Of a stretch of 64,000 nt of DNA, positions 60,686-64,000 are shown piece after piece. The notes under the pieces were generated by a model. The model did no database searches and was not told the DNA's origin. It was given only the letters and a program-made list of their open reading frames with translations. The DNA is from JALZKA01 sp963715405. Lineage in GTDB: Bacteria; Actinomycetota; Thermoleophilia; Solirubrobacterales; 70-9. Where the stretch lies: positions 310,001 to 374,000 of the forward strand of contig OY970239.1 of assembly GCA_963715405.1 (NCBI GenBank), given 5' to 3'. A program made the position numbers and the translations under genes. Each line of letters begins with the position of its first letter. Within the stretch, counting starts at the first letter, position 1.

Positions 60686-60712
60686 TGGGGCCGTGGTACC
60701 GCCACGGCCCCA
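60686..60712 (+). promoter_or_regulatory. Strong hairpin in the leader of the yrbE permease gene
   Basis: TGGGGCCGTGG (60686-60696), loop TACCG, CCACGGCCCCA (60702-60712): a perfect 11-bp stem directly before GGGTGAGAG and the ATG at 60722. As RNA it would form a very stable stem next to the ribosome site; as DNA it could be an operator. Confidence 0.6.
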
Positions 60713-60721
60713 GGGTGAGAG

Positions 60722-61528
60722 ATGGTCAGATCAGCAGCCGACAGGGCATTCCTTCCAGCAAAGTCGCTCTTCGAGCAGGTCGGAAACATGATGATTCTGA
60801 CCGGCAAGACGATCGTCGCCGCCGCCCGTCCCCCCTACCCCTACGGGGGCGAGTTCATCTCCCAGTTCCTGTTCGCGCTCCAGCTTTGCTGGTTTCCGAT
60901 GATGATCTCGACGATCGCCTTCGGCTTCGGAGCGCCCGGCCTGCAGGCGGCGAACTTCCTCTCCTTGTTCGGTGCGCTTGACCGCCTCGGCGGCTTTTTC
61001 ATCTTGGCCTCGGTTCGCGAGTTCGCCCCGTTCGTGACCGCGGTCGTGGTCGCCGGCGTCGCCGGCACCGCGATCACCGCCGATCTCGGCGCCCGCAAGA
61101 TCCGCGAGGAGCTCGACGCGCTCCAGGTGCTCGGGGTCGATCCGATCAAGAACCTCGTCGTGCCGCGCTTTTTGGCGCTGATGCTGATCACCGGCCTGAT
61201 GGACATCTACGCGCTCCTGTTCGGCATCTCGGGCGGGCTTTTCGCCGAGATCGCCTACGGCCAGCCGCTCGGAGGCTTCTTTGCGACCTTGTTTACCAAC
61301 GCGTCCGTCACCGACCTCTGGGGATCCGTCCTTAAGTGCACGATGTTCGGGGCGATCATCGCGATCGTCTGCTGCTACTACGGGATGAATGCGTCCGGAG
61401 GCGCCGAAGGAGTGGGCCGAGCGGTCAACGTCGGCGTCGTGATCGCCTTCCTCGGCGTCTTTGCCTTCAACTACGTCTTCACCCAGACCCTGCTCGCGAC
61501 CCATCCTGAGATCTCGGTGATCAAGTGA
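60722..61528 (+). CDS. MlaE/YrbE-family ABC transporter permease
   Basis: 268 residues. Membrane segments include LFALQLCWFPMMISTIAFGFG, LFGALDRLGGFFILASVREFAPFVTAVVVAGVAG, LVVPRFLALMLITGLMDIYALLFGISGG and VNVGVVIAFLGVFAFNYVF. The EQVGxxx/MlaE pattern ALQVLGVDPIKNLVVPRFLA (EQ-loop with the ATPase) is present. It would work with the second permease and the MlaF ATPase in lipid transport for an Mce system. Confidence 0.9.
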   Translation: MVRSAADRAFLPAKSLFEQVGNMMILTGKTIVAAARPPYPYGGEFISQFLFALQLCWFPMMISTIAFGFGAPGLQAANFLSLFGALDRLGGFFILASVREFAPFVTAVVVAGVAGTAITADLGARKIREELDALQVLGVDPIKNLVVPRFLALMLITGLMDIYALLFGISGGLFAEIAYGQPLGGFFATLFTNASVTDLWGSVLKCTMFGAIIAIVCCYYGMNASGGAEGVGRAVNVGVVIAFLGVFAFNYVFTQTLLATHPEISVIK

Positions 61529-61562
61529 TCCTCTCGGGCTCACCCAGGGAGTGGTGCGTCTA

Positions 61563-62357
61563 ATGGGCTGGCTCGCCCTCCCCAAGGAGTGGATCGGAAA
61601 CCTCGGCACGATCGCCCGCTTTTGCGGGCGCGTGATGGGCCTCGTCTATTCCGGCCGGGTCTTCCGCTTCTTCGGCGAGGCGCTTCGCCAGGCCGGGATC
61701 CTGATCTTGGGCTCGGCCTTGGTGATCTGGGGCCTCACCTTCATCTTGGGCCTCCAGTGCGGGATCGAGGGCGCCTACTTCTCGAGATCGGTCGGTGCTC
61801 CGTCGAACGCCGGCGTCTTTGCCGCCTGGTGCGACTTACGAGAAGTGATCCCCTATGCCTTCGGCTACATGATGGCGGCCAAGGTCGGGACCGGGATCGT
61901 CGCCGAGATCGGCGCGATGCGGATCTCAGACGAAGTCGACGCGCTCGAGGTGATGGGGGTAAACCCGATGATCTTCCTTTGCGCGACCCGGCTCCTGGCC
62001 GCCTGGATGACCCTGCCCTTCATCTACCTGGCCGGGATCGGGGTCGGCTTCTTCGCCTCTTACCTGGCGGTGGTCGAACAGGTCGGCGAGGTCTCTGCCG
62101 GCGGCTACTTCTTGATCTTTTGGATGTTCCAAAACCCGCCCGACTTGATCTTCAGCGTGATCAAGGGGATGTTCATGGCGACCGCGATCGTCCTCGTCGG
62201 CTGCTACTACGGCTACACCGCCTCGGGCGGGCCGGTAGGAGTGGGCACGGCGACGGCGAAGTCGATGGTCTTAAACATCGTCTTGGTCCACATCATCGGG
62301 ATGATGGGCACCCTCGTCTTCTGGGGGGCAAACCCACGCGCGCCGATAGGCGGATAG
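61563..62357 (+). CDS. MlaE/YrbE-family ABC transporter permease
   Basis: 264 residues. The ATG at 61563 (MGWLALPKEW) follows AGGGAG at a workable spacing; a GTG at 61551 would add four residues. Membrane segments GILILGSALVIWGLTFIL, PYAFGYMMAAKVGTGIVAEIG, TRLLAAWMTLPFIYLAGIGVGFFASYLAVV and FKSMVLNIVLVHIIGMMGTL-like are visible, with ALEVMGVNPMIFLCATRLLA as the ATPase-contact loop. Second permease of the pair. Confidence 0.9.
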   Translation: MGWLALPKEWIGNLGTIARFCGRVMGLVYSGRVFRFFGEALRQAGILILGSALVIWGLTFILGLQCGIEGAYFSRSVGAPSNAGVFAAWCDLREVIPYAFGYMMAAKVGTGIVAEIGAMRISDEVDALEVMGVNPMIFLCATRLLAAWMTLPFIYLAGIGVGFFASYLAVVEQVGEVSAGGYFLIFWMFQNPPDLIFSVIKGMFMATAIVLVGCYYGYTASGGPVGVGTATAKSMVLNIVLVHIIGMMGTLVFWGANPRAPIGG

Positions 62358-62366
62358 GAGAAGGCT

Positions 62367-63384
62367 TTGGCTGACGAAGAGTCAGAGACCCGATCCACGA
62401 CCAGGAGGCGGAAGAGAACGAAGAGGACGAGACATCCAGCTCGGCCTCCGATAGGCGATACGCGCAAGAGCGCGAAGTCAGATCGTGAGGAGCGCGAGGA
62501 GCGTCAGGCCGAGTTCGAGAAGTTCGCCGAGGAGCAGGAGCGTGAGTCCGAGCCCTACGAGGAGCCCGCACCCGAGCTCGGGTGCGCTCCACAAGGACTA
62601 CATCCTTCCCGGCGTCGCGTCAGACGAGGACAACCCCTACAAGTGGCATACGGGCGAGAAGCGCGACCACGGCGGCGAGGACGCGATCGAGGTCATCGAC
62701 GTCGTCAAGCAGTTCGGCCGCATGCGGATCCTGAACGGCCTCTCGCTCGGCCTGCCCGACAACCAGATCTCGATGGTGCTCGGCCCGTCGGGTACCGGCA
62801 AGTCGGTGCTGATCAAGCACATCGTCGGCCTGCTCTACCCCGACTCGGGCGATCTCCTCGTCCATGGCGAGTCGGTTCCCGGCATGTCGGACGACGAGCT
62901 CTTCGAGATGCGCAAGAAGTTCGGCCTCCTCTTCCAGGACGGCGCGCTCTTCGGCTCGATGAACATCTGGGACAACGTCGCGTTCCCGCTTCGCCAGCAC
63001 ACCGACAAGGGCGAGGACGAGATCGGCGACATCGTCGGCCGCCGCCTCGAGGAGGTCGGCCTCGGGGGCGCGACCGAGAAGATGCCGAACGAGCTCTCGG
63101 GCGGAATGCGCAAGCGCGCCGGTTTCGCTCGCGCGCTCGTGCTCGATCCCGCGATCGTCATGTTCGACGAGCCGGACTCGGGCCTCGACCCTGTCCGCAC
63201 CGCGCTTCTCTGTGAGCTGATCCGCGAGATCCACGAGGAGAACGGCGGCTGCTACATGGTCATCAGCCACGACCTCGGCACCGCCCGGCGCATCGCCGAC
63301 TTCATCGCGGTGCTCTGGAAGGGCAAGATCGTCGAGTCCGGCCCGTCATCCGAGCTCTTCGACTCAGAGAACGAGTTCGTCTAG
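62367..63384 (+). CDS. MlaF-type ABC transporter ATPase, interrupted by a +1 frame break
   Basis: Translation starts at TTG 62367 (good AGGAGAAGG upstream) in one frame and gives an acidic/basic N-terminal arm (MADEESETRSTTRRRKRTKR). The conserved ATPase continues in the +1 frame after about 62582. Read through, the join is PELG-ALHKDYILPGVASDEDNPYKW. The ATPase shows Walker A GPSGTGKSVLIKHI, signature LSGGMRKRAGFARAL, Walker B MFDEPDSGLDPV and the EQVG-type permease contact. It powers the two YrbE permeases. The break lies in a 20-bp palindrome; it may be a sequence error. Confidence 0.82.
62567..62586. repeat. 20-bp perfect palindrome at the frame break in the MlaF gene
   Basis: CGCACCCGAG-CTCGGGTGCG, a perfect palindrome (62567-62586) with no spacer. 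The reading frame changes by +1 inside or right after it (a missing or extra G in the GGG run would restore one frame). Confidence 0.8.
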
Positions 63385-63447
63385 CCAGTTCCTCAACGCG
63401 GAGACCATCGGCCCCCTGGCGATGGATTAAGCGGCGGGGCCGGGCCG

Positions 63448-63466
63448 GCGGGGTGCGGTCCCCCGC
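63448..63466 (+). terminator. GC-rich hairpin after the MlaF gene
   Basis: GCGGGG (63448-63453) and CCCCGC (63461-63466) with a 7-nt loop, 64 nt after the ATPase stop. A second small hairpin CCATCG...CGATGG lies at 63405-63425. No T-run follows, so termination strength is uncertain. Confidence 0.4.
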
Positions 63467-63486
63467 GGCTGCGAAAGCTCAGCGAG

Positions 63487-63524
63487 TGAAGGGTTGACGT
63501 CGCTATAGCAACGCCAACCCTTCA
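63487..63524. repeat. 38-bp near-perfect palindrome
   Basis: Arms TGAAGGGTTG (63487-63496) and CAACCCTTCA (63515-63524) are perfect; the 16-nt core CGT-C-GCTATAGC-A-ACG (63498-63513) is palindromic with one mismatch, and a second mismatch separates arm and core. It is centred on GCTATAGC. No ribosome site or T-run makes a standard terminator likely. Confidence 0.75.
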
Positions 63525-63694
63525 ATAGATGCCGAAGACCCCCTGGCTCCCGGTCCAACCCCCTTTAGTGCCCTTCCGAGCCTTCCGCGTTGTCGCCCGC
63601 GCTCGAAGCGACCACTCGGGGCTGCGTTGGCCGCGGGTTAAGCCGCTCGCGGACCGGCTTTCCGTTCCGGTTGCCCACGTAACCTGAATCGCGT

Positions 63695-64000
63695 ATGAGG
63701 AGCGTGTTTGCGCGCGTTGGCGCGTGGTGTGTGGAGCGGCCGGGGCCGGTGATCGCGCTTGCGGTGCTGCTGGTGATCCTGGGCGCGGTGGGGGCGCTCA
63801 CCCTGAAGCCGAACGGCGAGGCGGACACGCTCGTCGACGAGAGCTCGGAGACCTATCAGGCGACCGAGGAGCTCAAGGAGAAGTTCGGCGACGACCCGAT
63901 CGTCGTCCTCATCAAGGGGGACCTCGAGCAGTTCGTCTCACGGAGGACCTTCAGCGGATCCTCTTCCTCGAGAGCTGCCTCGCGGGTACCGCGCCCGAGG
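63695..64000 (+). CDS. MMPL/RND-family transporter, N-terminal fragment with a frame break
   Basis: ATG 63695 (MRSVFARVGAWCVERPG) gives one membrane segment (PVIALAVLLVILGAVGALTL) and ETYQATEELKEKFGDDPIVVLIKGDLEQFV, an N-terminal match to MMPL-type transporters that export lipids or drugs. After about 63935 the family pattern continues in another frame (LTEDLQRILFLESCLAGTAPE), so one base is missing near 63934-63940. The gene runs off the window. In actinobacterial Mce loci MMPL genes often accompany the permeases. Confidence 0.75.
   Translation, partial: MRSVFARVGAWCVERPGPVIALAVLLVILGAVGALTLKPNGEADTLVDESSETYQATEELKEKFGDDPIVVLIKGDLEQFVSRRTFSGSSSSRAASRVPRPR

Larger units (their letters stand above)
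63385..63694. other. 310-bp intergenic region between the MlaF and MMPL genes
   Basis: No ORF with plausible coding potential is seen. It holds the hairpins at 63405-63425 and 63448-63466 and the 38-bp near-perfect palindrome at 63487-63524; the rest (63525-63694) shows no obvious structure apart from a weak TAACCT -10-like sequence (63680-63685) before the MMPL start. Confidence 0.5.

Noticed and set aside
63448..63524. Standard rho-independent terminator after the MlaF gene
   Set aside because: Hairpins are present but without a T-run; kept only as a low-confidence terminator and a separate palindrome.

Overview
The window is GC-rich, densely packed bacterial DNA. Its gene content points to an actinobacterium, most likely of the Thermoleophilia/Solirubrobacterales type: Mce lipid-uptake operons, HemQ, a MerR/TetR-controlled acyl-CoA catabolic cluster, a DUF3618/holin-like membrane trio, and a secreted protein with the RSNAVAYLALFFALG-type leader followed by NSVxSKxIxDGxVxSKDV repeats. 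Placement is by gene families only. Many genes overlap by ATGA/GTGA/TTGA, and several starts appear leaderless.

Layout. 1-6919: five consecutive Mce/MlaD substrate-binding proteins (the first cut by the window edge). 6949-8629: an unknown protein, a NUDIX hydrolase and a rubredoxin. 8633-10529: an ECF sigma factor with an overlapping membrane DUF4349 protein. 10649-15866: biotin synthesis (bioA; bioB-bioF-bioD) with a CGNR regulator and a 55-residue ORF in between. 15897-17968: DNA glycosylase, a viral-looking repeat protein, an enoyl-CoA hydratase and a 70-residue biotin carrier protein. 18044-25144: glycerol kinase, acyltransferase, metallo-hydrolase, two SDRs, a GDSL lipoprotein and a secreted serine protease. 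26340-35241: a catabolic block, with three acyl-CoA dehydrogenases facing an enoyl-CoA hydratase / carboxyltransferase / beta-keto acid cleavage enzyme / CaiB-type / MerR operon; a palindromic operator lies between them. 36383-37806: nitrilase plus TetR with their own operator. 37868-38690: envelope trio. 39635-46851: epimerase, ErpA, ABC-F ATPase, thioesterase, CGFS glutaredoxin, BolA, ferredoxin reductase and HemQ (Fe-S and heme supply). 46904-49267: a glycosyltransferase-flippase fusion. 50537-54291: SAM-I riboswitch and metH. 54600-60585: aldehyde dehydrogenase, two PQQ-type sugar dehydrogenases (one internally duplicated) and lipoproteins. 60722-64000: a second Mce-type transporter set (two MlaE/YrbE permeases and the MlaF ATPase), then a truncated MMPL transporter.

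The genes fit an aerobic heterotroph that imports lipids or isoprenoids (Mce systems, MMPL), activates and oxidises methyl-branched or fatty acyl-CoAs, needs biotin for carboxylases, and maintains Fe-S, heme and B12/SAM metabolism. No single large novel defence or mobile system was found. The least explained signals are DNA-level: palindromic elements read through as protein (ABC-F gene, glycosyltransferase-flippase linker), a 20-bp palindrome exactly at a frame break in the MlaF gene, a 38-bp near-perfect palindrome after it, and three candidate operators next to regulators. Two frame breaks in the last 1.5 kb may be sequence errors.
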